From assembly GCA_052034625.1 (NCBI GenBank), contig JBPOII010000022.1:95281-159280 (forward strand): a stretch of 64,000 nt of DNA, given 5' to 3'. Position numbers and translations under genes: made by a program. The stretch is from JAVBLP01 sp052034625 (GTDB taxonomy: Bacteria; Elusimicrobiota; Endomicrobiia; Endomicrobiales; Endomicrobiaceae). Position 1 is the first letter of the stretch. The number at the start of each line of letters is the position of its first letter. Under the pieces are notes generated by a model. That model was not told the DNA's origin, made no database searches, and was given only the letters and a program-made list of their open reading frames with translations. Positions 9,072 to 16,118 of the stretch are shown here, in pieces.

Positions 9072-9514
9072 AGATCATTAGAGTCCATTATTATGGTTAC
9101 AGGTCCGTTATTATGTATTTCAACCAACATATCGGCACCAAATTCCCCGCATTCGATTTTCAGTCCTGATCGTTTTGCGACATTTATAAACTCATCATAA
9201 AGTTTTTTCCCTTGATCAAACCCTGCCGCTTCAAGAAAATCGGGACGATTTCCTTTTTTACAATTCCCGTAAAGCGTAAACTGCGATATTATTAAAAATT
9301 CTCCGTTTATGTCTTCAACAGATCTGTCAAACTTTCCGTCTTCATTTGAAAAAATCCTAAGCTTTTTTATTTTTTCAAAAACTTTTTCACATACGGAAAT
9401 ATCATCGTTTTTAGAAAAACCCGCCAAAATGACAAGGCCTTCCGATATCTCTCTTTTTTGAGAAGAGTTTATTATTACCGATGCTTTTGTTACTCTTTGA
9501 ATTACTGTTTTCAT
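9068..9514 (-). CDS. dtd: D-aminoacyl-tRNA deacylase
   Basis: A 148-residue DTD protein that hydrolyses D-aminoacyl-tRNAs (and Gly-tRNA-Ala) to proofread chirality. The N-terminus MKTVIQRVTKASV, the SQFTLYG motif near residue 80 and NNGPVTI near the C-terminus, which form the cross-subunit Gly-cisPro active site, are all present. Length is normal. It is the first gene of the leftward run that includes the radical-SAM and MEMO genes and overlaps the former by 4 bp. The ATG at 9514 gives the canonical N-terminus. Confidence 0.97.
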   Translation of the reverse strand: MKTVIQRVTKASVIINSSQKREISEGLVILAGFSKNDDISVCEKVFEKIKKLRIFSNEDGKFDRSVEDINGEFLIISQFTLYGNCKKGNRPDFLEAAGFDQGKKLYDEFINVAKRSGLKIECGEFGADMLVEIHNNGPVTIIMDSNDL

Positions 9515-9574
9515 AATTTTCTTACATCTTTACCGGCACTAAGCTAATATACTCATTCAAACAAGATATTAAAC

Positions 9575-9616
9575 GCGTCCATCCGGACTTGAACCGGAAT
9601 CGCCGGCTCCGGAAAC
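9575..9616 (-). pseudogene. 3'-half tRNA-Arg-like fragment
   Basis: On the minus strand this stretch reads as an anticodon loop (TTCCGGA, anticodon CCG), a variable region, a perfect T arm (TCCGG TTCAAGT CCGGA) and a 3' acceptor strand TGGACGC. There is no matching 5' half next to it. Upstream sequence is the 25-bp inverted repeat at 9617. It is therefore a truncated tRNA-Arg copy, about 150 bp downstream of the intact tRNA-Arg. The acceptor strand does not pair with the detached 5' half at 9964-9988, so the two halves do not simply make one split tRNA. Confidence 0.75.
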
Positions 9617-9689
9617 TGGGTTTTGATAGTGCATATAAAACTTTTATGCTGCAATTTATTTTTTAGAGAATTTTTTATATTTTGCGAAA

Positions 9690-9709
9690 GGCAATATAAA
9701 ACTATTGCC
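9690..9709 (-). terminator. Stem-loop downstream of tRNA-Arg
   Basis: A 7-bp stem GGCAATA/TATTGCC with a 6-nt loop, followed on the minus strand by TTTCG. It lies 17 bp past the 3' end of tRNA-Arg. The T-run is short, so termination is only likely. Confidence 0.45.
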
Positions 9710-9726
9710 CGAGCAAAATGTAAATC

Positions 9727-9797
9727 ACGCCTATCCGGATTTGAACCGGAATTTTCAGCTCCGGAGGCTGACGCTCTATCCATTGAGCTATAGGCGT
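9727..9797 (-). tRNA. tRNA-Arg(CCG)
   Basis: A complete cloverleaf: acceptor ACGCCTA/TAGGCGT, D arm GCTC/GAGC, anticodon arm TCAGC-CTCCGGA-GCTGA giving anticodon CCG, and T arm TCCGG-TTCAAAT-CCGGA. CCA is not encoded. It decodes CGG. A 39-bp direct repeat of its 5' part plus upstream flank recurs at 9966-10004, showing that the tRNA was once duplicated. Confidence 0.93.
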
Positions 9798-9807
9798 ATC
9801 GAAATTA

Positions 9808-9861
9808 TCAAAAAAGAAACGCAGCCCGGAGGGTTAGGATAAAAACTTCACACTGCTTCAT
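9808..9861 (-). CDS. Possible 17-residue leader-like ORF upstream of tRNA-Arg
   Basis: A short ORF (MKQCEVFILTLRAAFLF) begins with ATG preceded at 5 nt by AAGGAG and ends 10 bp before the tRNA-Arg(CCG) gene. It includes one CGG codon, the codon read by that tRNA. Nothing else supports translation; it could be chance. I list it because the ribosome-binding site is good and this is otherwise non-coding DNA. Confidence 0.25.
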   Translation of the reverse strand: MKQCEVFILTLRAAFLF

Positions 9862-9963
9862 CTCCACTCCTTGTTATATTTCCGATATAACTGCCTCACG
9901 CCTTTTCGCATTGTTTTGTTTTTATCTCTAACACAAATGCTTTATATGCGCTATCAAAGCCCT

Positions 9964-9988
9964 GCTCTATCCATTGAGCTATAGGCGT
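9964..9988 (-). pseudogene. 5'-half tRNA-Arg fragment
   Basis: On the minus strand this is an exact copy of the first 25 nt of the intact tRNA-Arg at 9727-9797 (acceptor strand, D arm). It is broken after GAGC, where the inverted repeat begins. The sequence upstream of it, ending in AAATTATCAAA, also matches the upstream flank of the intact gene, so it is the remnant of a tandem tRNA duplicate. Confidence 0.8.
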
Positions 9989-10011
9989 ACTCTAAATTAT
10001 CAAACAGTATA

Positions 10012-10030
10012 TAAAAAAGGCTGAGCCTTT
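10012..10030 (-). terminator. Intrinsic terminator after def
   Basis: Minus-strand stem AAAGGC/GCCTTT with a 3-nt loop runs into a T-run, beginning 4 bp past the def stop codon. Confidence 0.65.
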
Positions 10031-10033
10031 ATT

Positions 10034-10531
10034 TTATCTCTCTCTTCTAAAAACATCTGTTTTAAGCGAACTAACTCTGTCTAAAAACACTTTGCCGTCA
10101 AGATGATCTATTTCATGTTGTATGACTATCGCTTCAAAACCGTCTGTTTTTAGCATTTGTTTTTTTCCGTTCAAGTCTGTGTATTCAACTTCTATCTTTT
10201 TTTTTCTTGTAACATAACCCGTAAAATCAGGAACGCTGAGACATCCCTCTCTTGAACTTATTTTACCTGAAGCATAAGTTATCACCGGATTTATCATAAT
10301 AAGCAGACCATTGTTTCTATGCGGTCTAGGGTTTAAAGAAACATCAACAACAATAACCCTTGCAAGTACTCCGACCTGAACTGCAGCAATCCCTACGCAG
10401 CGTTCCTTGGCATTAATAGTTTGACGCATATTCTCTGCAAGTCCGCGCACACGGTCACTTATATCCTCAACCGGAAGAGATATTTGTTTAAGCAAAGGGT
10501 TTGATATTGTGATTATTTCTAAAACAGACAT
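10034..10531 (-). CDS. def: Peptide deformylase
   Basis: A 165-residue metalloenzyme that removes the N-formyl group from nascent proteins. All three family motifs are present: GIAAVQVG (residues 47-54, the usual GxGLAAxQ with Ile for Leu), EGCLS (95-99) with the metal-ligand cysteine, and HEIDH (139-143). Length is normal. It follows the ACT-domain gene directly, with the start codon abutting that gene's stop, and alaS lies upstream in the same direction, so the three are probably co-transcribed. A terminator follows. Confidence 0.97.
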   Translation of the reverse strand: MSVLEIITISNPLLKQISLPVEDISDRVRGLAENMRQTINAKERCVGIAAVQVGVLARVIVVDVSLNPRPHRNNGLLIMINPVITYASGKISSREGCLSVPDFTGYVTRKKKIEVEYTDLNGKKQMLKTDGFEAIVIQHEIDHLDGKVFLDRVSSLKTDVFRRER

Positions 10532-11074
10532 TTATATATCTACCGATTCAGCCCGGTTTACCGATATAGCAATATCAAGAGATTTAGCAAGAGATGCCAA
10601 CTCCTGTTCAACCTGTTTTAAAATAATGTTTTTAGGAAAATCGGCTTCAATGATCATAATATATGTTTTTTTGCCTTTGCTTTTTGAAATTGTCGTCTGA
10701 ACATCTGTAATGTTTATTTTTCTTTCGGCAAGGAAAGAACTTATATTGTAAACTATACCTATTTTATCGGCACCATAAACGGAAATTATATAAGGGTTAA
10801 GGTTTATATTTTTTTTAGAAGTGTATGAAGGAAGATCAACATAAGAAAATGACATTTCCAGAGATTTTAATGATTTAGTCAGTTTTGTACAGAGTTTTTT
10901 AGGCACAATATTTTCAGGAAGTTTTAAAATGAGTATCATCGCGAACTGCCCTTGCAGTATGGTCATAGTCGAATCTTCAATATTGCATTTATATTCATAA
11001 AGGATCTCAGTTATCGCACTTACAATTCCCGGTTTATCTTTTCCTATAGCCGTTAAAGAAATATACTGTGCCAT
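10532..11074 (-). CDS. Two-ACT-domain regulatory protein (GcvR-like)
   Basis: A 180-residue protein made of two tandem ACT domains (residues about 4-80 and 95-170), each beginning with a glycine-containing effector-loop motif (GKDKPGIVSAI and GADKIGIVYNI). This layout matches the GcvR family, amino-acid-binding regulators that in E. coli control the glycine-cleavage genes. No GcvA or gcv gene is nearby, so the ligand and target are open. It lies between alaS and def with 0-10 bp spacing. Confidence 0.85.
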   Translation of the reverse strand: MAQYISLTAIGKDKPGIVSAITEILYEYKCNIEDSTMTILQGQFAMILILKLPENIVPKKLCTKLTKSLKSLEMSFSYVDLPSYTSKKNINLNPYIISVYGADKIGIVYNISSFLAERKINITDVQTTISKSKGKKTYIMIIEADFPKNIILKQVEQELASLAKSLDIAISVNRAESVDI

Positions 11075-11084
11075 TTGAAACCGC

Positions 11085-13730
11085 CTATGATATATATTTT
11101 TGTGCTTTCTTTACCGCTTCACTGAGATTAGAAAAATCTTTTGACCCGCCTTGTGCCGAGTCAGGTTTTCCTCCGCCGGAACCTTTAATATCTGTAGCAA
11201 AAGCTTTTGCTATCTTTCCGGCATTAAAACCTTTCTCTACATAATCCGGAGTTACCGACACAATAAATGCCGCTTTATCTTCATTTTTTGAAGCGATCAA
11301 GATAATTGCCGAGCCCAGCTTTTCTTTAAGCCTATCAGACATATCTCTCAAAGCTTTAATATCAGCTCCGTCAACATATAGCGAAAGGAATTTTATGCCG
11401 TTAATATCAAGAACATTTTTTACATATCCGTCTATATCACTTGATATCATACGGCTTTTCAAAGTATTGATTTCCTGTTCAAGCTTTTTATAATCGGCCA
11501 GTTGTTTGTGCACCTTAGATAATATTTCGTCTTTTGAAGTGTTCAATGCTTCTGCAGTTTCCGCTATTGCCTTTTCTACATCTAAAATATATTTTTCAGC
11601 GGCACTGCCTGCCACAGCTTCAATTCTTCTGATCCCGGCAGCAACGGAAGATTCAGATATTATTTTAAACATCCCTATATCGCCTGTTCTTTTTATATGC
11701 GTTCCTCCGCAAAGCTCCATTGAATAGTTCTTATTCTCATTTTCGTTCTTTATTGAAACTGTCCTTACTACATCGCCGTACTTTTCGCCAAACAATGCCA
11801 TAGCACCTGCTTCACGAGCCTGGGATATCGGCATATTTTCCACACATATCGGCATGTTTGCTCTTACCGCAGCATTTATGGAACGCTCAACTTTTATTAA
11901 ATCATCTTTCTTAACGGCTGAAAAATGTGTAAAATCAAAACGCAGATAATCTCTTGCGACCAAAGAACCTGCCTGTGTTATATGATCCCCGATGAGTTCC
12001 CTTAAAGCTTTATGCAGAAGATGCGTAGCCGTATGATGTCTTGCTATTTGATCTCTATTCTCTTTATCAATCAAAGATGAAACTTCTTCAGCCTTTTTTA
12101 GAGAGCCTTTTATTACTCTAACTTTATGTACAAAAAGACTGCCTATAGGTTTAAAGACATCTATTACTTCTGCTAAAAAAGAAGAGCTTGATATTTTGCC
12201 TATATCAGCACTTTGTCCGCCAGATTCTGCATAAAACGGAGTTTGAGACAAAACAATCTCCCCCGTTTCACCCTCATTTAAAGAGTCTGCTTCTTTACCG
12301 TCTTTAACTAAAGCCAAAACTTTTCCGGAAGACTCATTGTTTTCATAACCTGTAAAAAGAGTATCTCCTACATTTTTGTGTAGTATTGAATAAAAAGTTA
12401 TATCTTTTTCTCCGGAACCGCCCCAAGCCGCACGGGATTTTTCCTGAGCATTTTTCTGCTCAGCTCTAAAACCTTCTTCATCGACGCTCATTTCATTTTC
12501 AGCAGCTATTTCTTTAGTAAGATCATGCGGGAATCCATAAGTATCATACAGTTTAAAAACATCTTTACCGCTTATTATTTTTGAACCTTTAGCTTTATAT
12601 GAATCTATCATTCCGGCAAGCATATTTGATCCGGATTCCAATGTTTCCAAAAACTTTTCTTCTTCAACTTTTATTATTGACTTTATATTGCTGAGTTTTG
12701 AAGAAAGTTCCGGATATGCCGGCTCCATTATTTTAAAAACGGAAGAAGCAAGTTCATTTATGAAAGGTTTATCATAACCGTAAAGTTTTCCCTGTCTGAG
12801 TGCCCTTCTGAGAATTCTTCTAAGCACATAACCTCTTCCTTCATTTGAAGGTAGAACACCGTCTGAAATAAGGAATGTAACAGCTCTTGAATGATCGGCT
12901 ATCATTCTGAGTTTAGATATATTTTTACCTTCATTCTTAACTTTAAGTATCTCAGCGGCATTTTCTATTATCGGCATAAAAAGATCTGTATCAAAAACAT
13001 TCTTTTTACCGTTTACCGCAGCAACAAGTCTTTCAAGTCCCATTCCGGTGTCGATATTCTTTCTCGGAAGATTTTTAAGAGAGCCGTCAGGCTGTCTGTC
13101 AAATTGGGTAAAAACAAGATTCCATATTTCAAGATGCCTGTCACAATCACAATCCGGACCGCAAGTAGGTTTACCGCAGCTCATTTCCGGTCCAAGATCT
13201 ATAAGTATTTCCGAGCAGGGTCCGCAAGGTCCTGTATCGCCCATATTCCAGAAATTCGTTGAGTCGCCCATTCTTATTATTCTATTTGCCGGAACTATCT
13301 TTTTCCATATATCTTCTGCTTCGTGATCGTCTTTGTAAACGGTTATATAAAGTTTATCCGCCGGAAGATTCATATTTTTTATAAGGAATTCCCATGCCCA
13401 TGCAATAGCTTCTTCCTTAAAATAATCGCCGAAAGAAAAATTGCCAAGCATTTCAAAAAAAGTAAGATGTCTTGTCGTTACGCCTACTTGTTCAATATCG
13501 GAAGTCCTGAAACATTTTTGGCAAGTTGCAGCTCTTGTAAAAGTATCTTTACTCTGTCCGAGAAAATGCTGTTTAAACTGGACCATTCCGGCCGAAGTGA
13601 ACAATAAGGATTTATCTCCGGACGGTATTAATGAATCTGAAGGAACGATTTTGCAGTCTTTATCCTTGAAAAAATTTAAAAACTCCGCCCTGATCTTAGC
13701 TGACTGATTTAAATTAATATTTTTATTCAT
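11085..13730 (-). CDS. alaS: Alanyl-tRNA synthetase
   Basis: An 881-residue class II synthetase charging tRNA-Ala. Seen in order: the catalytic domain with TSAGMVQFKQHFLG and CFRTSDIEQVG..RHLTFFEMLGNFSFGDYFK; the GRGYVLRRILRRALR region; the editing domain with HHTATHLLHKALR and CGGTHIKRTGDIG; and the C-terminal coiled-coil/DHHA1 part. I start at the ATG at 13730. An upstream in-frame TTG at 13748 lies inside the probable promoter. No Shine-Dalgarno sequence precedes the ATG, and a -10-like hexamer ends only 8 nt upstream, suggesting a nearly leaderless mRNA. Confidence 0.97.
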   Translation of the reverse strand: MNKNINLNQSAKIRAEFLNFFKDKDCKIVPSDSLIPSGDKSLLFTSAGMVQFKQHFLGQSKDTFTRAATCQKCFRTSDIEQVGVTTRHLTFFEMLGNFSFGDYFKEEAIAWAWEFLIKNMNLPADKLYITVYKDDHEAEDIWKKIVPANRIIRMGDSTNFWNMGDTGPCGPCSEILIDLGPEMSCGKPTCGPDCDCDRHLEIWNLVFTQFDRQPDGSLKNLPRKNIDTGMGLERLVAAVNGKKNVFDTDLFMPIIENAAEILKVKNEGKNISKLRMIADHSRAVTFLISDGVLPSNEGRGYVLRRILRRALRQGKLYGYDKPFINELASSVFKIMEPAYPELSSKLSNIKSIIKVEEEKFLETLESGSNMLAGMIDSYKAKGSKIISGKDVFKLYDTYGFPHDLTKEIAAENEMSVDEEGFRAEQKNAQEKSRAAWGGSGEKDITFYSILHKNVGDTLFTGYENNESSGKVLALVKDGKEADSLNEGETGEIVLSQTPFYAESGGQSADIGKISSSSFLAEVIDVFKPIGSLFVHKVRVIKGSLKKAEEVSSLIDKENRDQIARHHTATHLLHKALRELIGDHITQAGSLVARDYLRFDFTHFSAVKKDDLIKVERSINAAVRANMPICVENMPISQAREAGAMALFGEKYGDVVRTVSIKNENENKNYSMELCGGTHIKRTGDIGMFKIISESSVAAGIRRIEAVAGSAAEKYILDVEKAIAETAEALNTSKDEILSKVHKQLADYKKLEQEINTLKSRMISSDIDGYVKNVLDINGIKFLSLYVDGADIKALRDMSDRLKEKLGSAIILIASKNEDKAAFIVSVTPDYVEKGFNAGKIAKAFATDIKGSGGGKPDSAQGGSKDFSNLSEAVKKAQKYIS

Positions 13731-13738
13731 AATAGGGA

Positions 13739-13767
13739 ATTTTAGCAAAAAAATCCGTACAACTCAA
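13739..13767 (-). promoter_or_regulatory. Putative alaS promoter abutting the start codon
   Basis: Minus strand: -35 TTGAGT (13762-13767), a 17-bp spacer, -10 TAAAAT (13739-13744). The alaS ATG begins 8 nt after the -10, so the 5' leader would be 0-3 nt. Confidence 0.6.
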
Positions 13768-13875
13768 ATATTATAATATTTATAAGTCTTAAAAAAATAT
13801 TAAAACCGGGTTATTTGCGGATTATTTACAATTGTCTTTTTAGCTAATTCGTAATTGTTTTCTATTAACTAATGT

Positions 13876-13926
13876 AAAGGCAGATGTTTCGGCTCGGCAC
13901 TTTTAGTGCCTCACTCAACATGACAA
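13876..13926. repeat. Intergenic palindromic repeat, family A (copy 1)
   Basis: A sequence of about 50 bp with an internal hairpin GGCAC-TTTT-AGTGCC, starting AAAGGCAGATGTTTCGGC and ending CTCAACATGACAAC. A reverse-oriented copy with about 90% identity lies at 63585-63637, and a deleted version lies at 14018-14052. Confidence 0.8.
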
Positions 13927-13966
13927 CTGAAAAGATATACAGCAACGACAAAAGACAAAGACAAAA

Positions 13967-13998
13967 TGGATCCCCGATTAAAAATTTCGGGGATGACA
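13967..13998. repeat. Intergenic palindromic repeat, family B (copy 1)
   Basis: A 32-bp unit TGGATCCCCGATTA then AAAATTTCGGGGATGACA with an inverted core ATCCCCGA/TCGGGGAT. A copy with about 2 differences lies at 50339-50370. Confidence 0.8.
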
Positions 13999-14017
13999 GG
14001 CGAAAGGCAGAAAGACA

Positions 14018-14052
14018 AAAGGCAGATGTTTCGGCAAGCTCAACATGACAAC
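14018..14052. repeat. Intergenic repeat, family A (copy 2, hairpin deleted)
   Basis: It has the same ends as copy 1 (AAAGGCAGATGTTTCGGC and CTCAACATGACAAC) but lacks the central GGCAC...GTGCC hairpin. The rest of the 13731-14085 interval is AT-rich and shows no gene. Confidence 0.75.
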
Positions 14053-14085
14053 CATAATTATTAACTTTTAACTGCTTGTTTTGAT

Positions 14086-14114
14086 TTGACTCTGAGCGGA
14101 TAATAATGTACAAT
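14086..14114 (+). promoter_or_regulatory. rpsT promoter
   Basis: -35 TTGACT (14086-14091), a 17-bp spacer, -10 TACAAT (14109-14114), about 57 bp before the rpsT start. This leaves an mRNA leader of roughly 50 nt carrying the GGAGGAG ribosome-binding site. Confidence 0.75.
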
Positions 14115-14171
14115 AAGCAAATCATTTGTAAATAAATAATTGTTTTATAATTACCGGAGGAGTAAAGTAAA

Positions 14172-14453
14172 ATGGCAAAGCTTAAAACCGGCAGACATAC
14201 ATCTGCTCTTAAAGAAGCAAGAAAAGCAAAAAAAAGAACTGCAAGAAACTACTCGATCAAAAGCAAAATAAGAACAACTGTAAAAAAAGTTGAAGAAGCA
14301 GTTAAAAATAATGATGCGAAACTTGCACAGGAAAGACTTAATGTCGCTTTTTCCGAATGGGATAAAGCAGCGAAAAGCAATGTTATCCACTATAAAGCCG
14401 CTTCAAATCAGAAAGCAAGACTTTCAAAAAAAGTAGCAGCAATATCTAAGTAA
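14172..14453 (+). CDS. rpsT: 30S ribosomal protein S20
   Basis: A 93-residue, strongly basic protein of the small-subunit body that binds 16S rRNA. The family pattern is clear: Lys/Arg-rich N-terminus (TSALKEARKAKKRTARNYSIKS), long helices, and the C-terminal IHYKAASNQKARLSKKV. It is one of only three rightward genes in the window. A strong GGAGGAG site precedes the ATG, a consensus-like promoter lies upstream, and a strong bidirectional terminator lies just downstream, so it is monocistronic and convergent with holA. Confidence 0.97.
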   Translation: MAKLKTGRHTSALKEARKAKKRTARNYSIKSKIRTTVKKVEEAVKNNDAKLAQERLNVAFSEWDKAAKSNVIHYKAASNQKARLSKKVAAISK

Positions 14454-14467
14454 AAACATATTAAAAT

Positions 14468-14510
14468 AAAAAATCAGCCTGTTTTGCTAAATAAAACAGG
14501 CTGATTTTTT
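14468..14510. terminator. Bidirectional terminator between rpsT and holA
   Basis: A nearly perfect 18-bp inverted repeat (AAAAAATCAGCCTGTTTT and its complement, 7-nt loop) with A- and T-runs on both sides. It serves rpsT rightwards and holA leftwards. Confidence 0.92.
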
Positions 14511-14518
14511 ATGTTTCT

Positions 14519-15538
14519 TTATCTGCAAATAAAAAGAATTATCCTTCCAAGGGATGATGGTATATCGGAACTTCCTGTTTTAATTTCCGTATCCGCTTTA
14601 AGTAAGATCTTCAATGAAGCTTTAAGTTTTTTGATATCGTGTTTTTTAAGATTTGCAAAAAATGCTCTTGCAAAATAATTGTGGATCCTAAGGGCCGATG
14701 CCGTTTCGGAATTTGTCATTCCCTGTTCTTCAAGCATACTTTTTGCATTTAGAAGTTTTCTTATAGTTCCGGCCAAAGCAGAGAGAATTTTAATTGGGTC
14801 TTCTCCTTCGGCAAGAAGTTTTTCAAGTACAAACATCGCTTTTTTCATATCCCTTGCTTCAACTTCTGAAGCTAAAGTGTAAACATTGACTTCCTTTGTA
14901 TATCCGCTGATCTTTTCTATATCTTCTTCCGTTACGGTCTTTGTATCTTTTCCGACAAAAAGAGTAAGTTTCTCTATTTCATTTGAAATATTTAGAAGAT
15001 CTGTTCCGTTCTCTTCAACTATCCTGTTTATAGTATCAAAAGAAACAGTTTTACCTTTTCTTGCAAATTCGTTCTTAATAAACTCCTTAACTTCATTATC
15101 ATATTGTTTGCGGCAGTCTACCGCAATGCAGTTTTTTGAAGTTGAACATTTGCTTATAAGTTCTTTTCTCTTTGCCGTACTTTCTTTTTTATGATTTGCA
15201 GGATAGAGTAACAATAGCGATGATGTTTCGACTACATTTTCAATATACCCGGTAAGAACTTCAGCGTCAGCAACCTTCATCTTATCTACGCCTTTTACGA
15301 CAATGATCCTGCGTTCGCTTAAAAAAGGTAAAGTCTGCAATGCATAAAGTATATCTTCGGCAGATGAATCCGCCGCATAAAAAACCTCTTTATTCAAATC
15401 ATCCGCTCCAAGAAGTTTTTCAGTTTGGCAGAGGCACAATTCAATCAGATAAGATTCTTCTCCCGCAAATAAATATACGGGAGAGATCTTTTTTGAACTT
15501 ATTATTTTGTTGAAATCCTGAAATTTTATGAATGCCAT
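14519..15538 (-). CDS. holA: DNA polymerase III subunit delta
   Basis: A 339-residue clamp-loader delta subunit, which opens the beta sliding clamp. The N-terminal AAA+-like domain starts FIKFQDFNKIISSKKISPVYLFAGEE, the usual PVYL.GEE.yL motif, and the C-terminal helical collar domain (residues about 215-339) resembles HolA. As expected for delta, there is no functional Walker A. Its start overlaps the lptE stop by one base (TAATG), and the order leuS-lptE-holA is the same as in E. coli and many diderms. Confidence 0.92.
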   Translation of the reverse strand: MAFIKFQDFNKIISSKKISPVYLFAGEESYLIELCLCQTEKLLGADDLNKEVFYAADSSAEDILYALQTLPFLSERRIIVVKGVDKMKVADAEVLTGYIENVVETSSLLLLYPANHKKESTAKRKELISKCSTSKNCIAVDCRKQYDNEVKEFIKNEFARKGKTVSFDTINRIVEENGTDLLNISNEIEKLTLFVGKDTKTVTEEDIEKISGYTKEVNVYTLASEVEARDMKKAMFVLEKLLAEGEDPIKILSALAGTIRKLLNAKSMLEEQGMTNSETASALRIHNYFARAFFANLKKHDIKKLKASLKILLKADTEIKTGSSDIPSSLGRIILFICR

Positions 15539-16104
15539 TATACCGGAACTTTTTTCTCTGAAGGACTGCTTATCGAACCGAAACCTTTAACAGTCCTTTT
15601 AACTATATCTCTGGAAAGTTTTTCCCAGACAATTTCTCTTGCTTCTTCTTCTGTCATACCTTCACCCATAGATCCCTTAGTGGAATCAAGGTATATCTGT
15701 ATGCCTTCAAGATTGGATTCTGTCCATAAAGTAATATTATTATCTTTATCTATAAGTGATACACTTACTATTACCCACATTTTATACTGTTCAACGACCA
15801 TATTTGCATCATATGTAAGAGGCTGTAAAATATATCTCTTTATCGTGGCAGTCAAAATGCCGTCGGCTTCAGCTTCTGTATTTACAAGAGAAAGCCTGCC
15901 GTCTCTCATAATTTCATCTGTAACGGCTATAGTGAATTTAGTTTCTATTCCAAACTGATTGGTGTTATTGATAAAAGGTCTCACATAGACTTTTTTTATG
16001 TGTTCAGGCAATATCTGCGGTGCAGGATCATAAGGAGAAGAGCACGAGATCATAAATATGCCAAACACGGCACACAAAGAAAATAAAAATAGAATTTTTT
16101 TCAT
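15538..16104 (-). CDS. lptE: LptE-like LPS-assembly lipoprotein
   Basis: A 188-residue lipoprotein with lipobox MISC, acylated at Cys21, followed by a domain with the LptE/LPS-assembly lipoprotein layout: ILPEHIKKVYVRPFINNTNQ, IMRDGRLSLVNTEAEADGIL. LptE plugs the LptD barrel at the outer membrane and helps insert lipopolysaccharide. The sequence family is poorly conserved, but the position between leuS and holA is the well-known synteny of lptE. Its presence argues for an LPS-bearing outer membrane. Confidence 0.85.
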   Translation of the reverse strand: MKKILFLFSLCAVFGIFMISCSSPYDPAPQILPEHIKKVYVRPFINNTNQFGIETKFTIAVTDEIMRDGRLSLVNTEAEADGILTATIKRYILQPLTYDANMVVEQYKMWVIVSVSLIDKDNNITLWTESNLEGIQIYLDSTKGSMGEGMTEEEAREIVWEKLSRDIVKRTVKGFGSISSPSEKKVPV

Positions 16105-16118
16105 TTTTCCCCCATTTA

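Larger units (their letters stand above)
9617..9963. mobile_element. Segment bounded by a 25-bp inverted repeat and carrying tRNA-Arg
   Basis: The ends (9617-9641 and 9939-9963) are imperfect inverted repeats, about 21 of 25 positions matching, with the core TTTGATAG.GCATATAAA. Between them lie an intact tRNA-Arg(CCG), a small stem-loop (9690-9709) and a 17-codon ORF with a ribosome-binding site. Outside the ends lie a 3' tRNA-Arg-like half (left) and a 5' tRNA-Arg half (right). No transposase is encoded. A small non-autonomous element or a rearrangement at a tRNA integration site would explain the arrangement; which one is unclear. Confidence 0.5.

Noticed and set aside
9553..9783. A 76-codon minus-strand open frame
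   Set aside because: It runs through the tRNA-Arg gene, the 3' tRNA fragment and the inverted repeat; its protein is translated tRNA sequence with no family match.
9575..9988. A split or permuted tRNA assembled from the two halves
   Set aside because: The acceptor strands (ACGCCTA and TGGACGC) do not pair, so the halves cannot form one tRNA.
13865..14125. An 86-codon minus-strand open frame
   Set aside because: It covers the palindromic repeats and the rpsT promoter, has no ribosome-binding site, and encodes repeat-derived sequence.
14151..14390. Open frame antisense to rpsT
   Set aside because: It is a Cys/Phe-rich shadow of the lysine-rich S20 gene.
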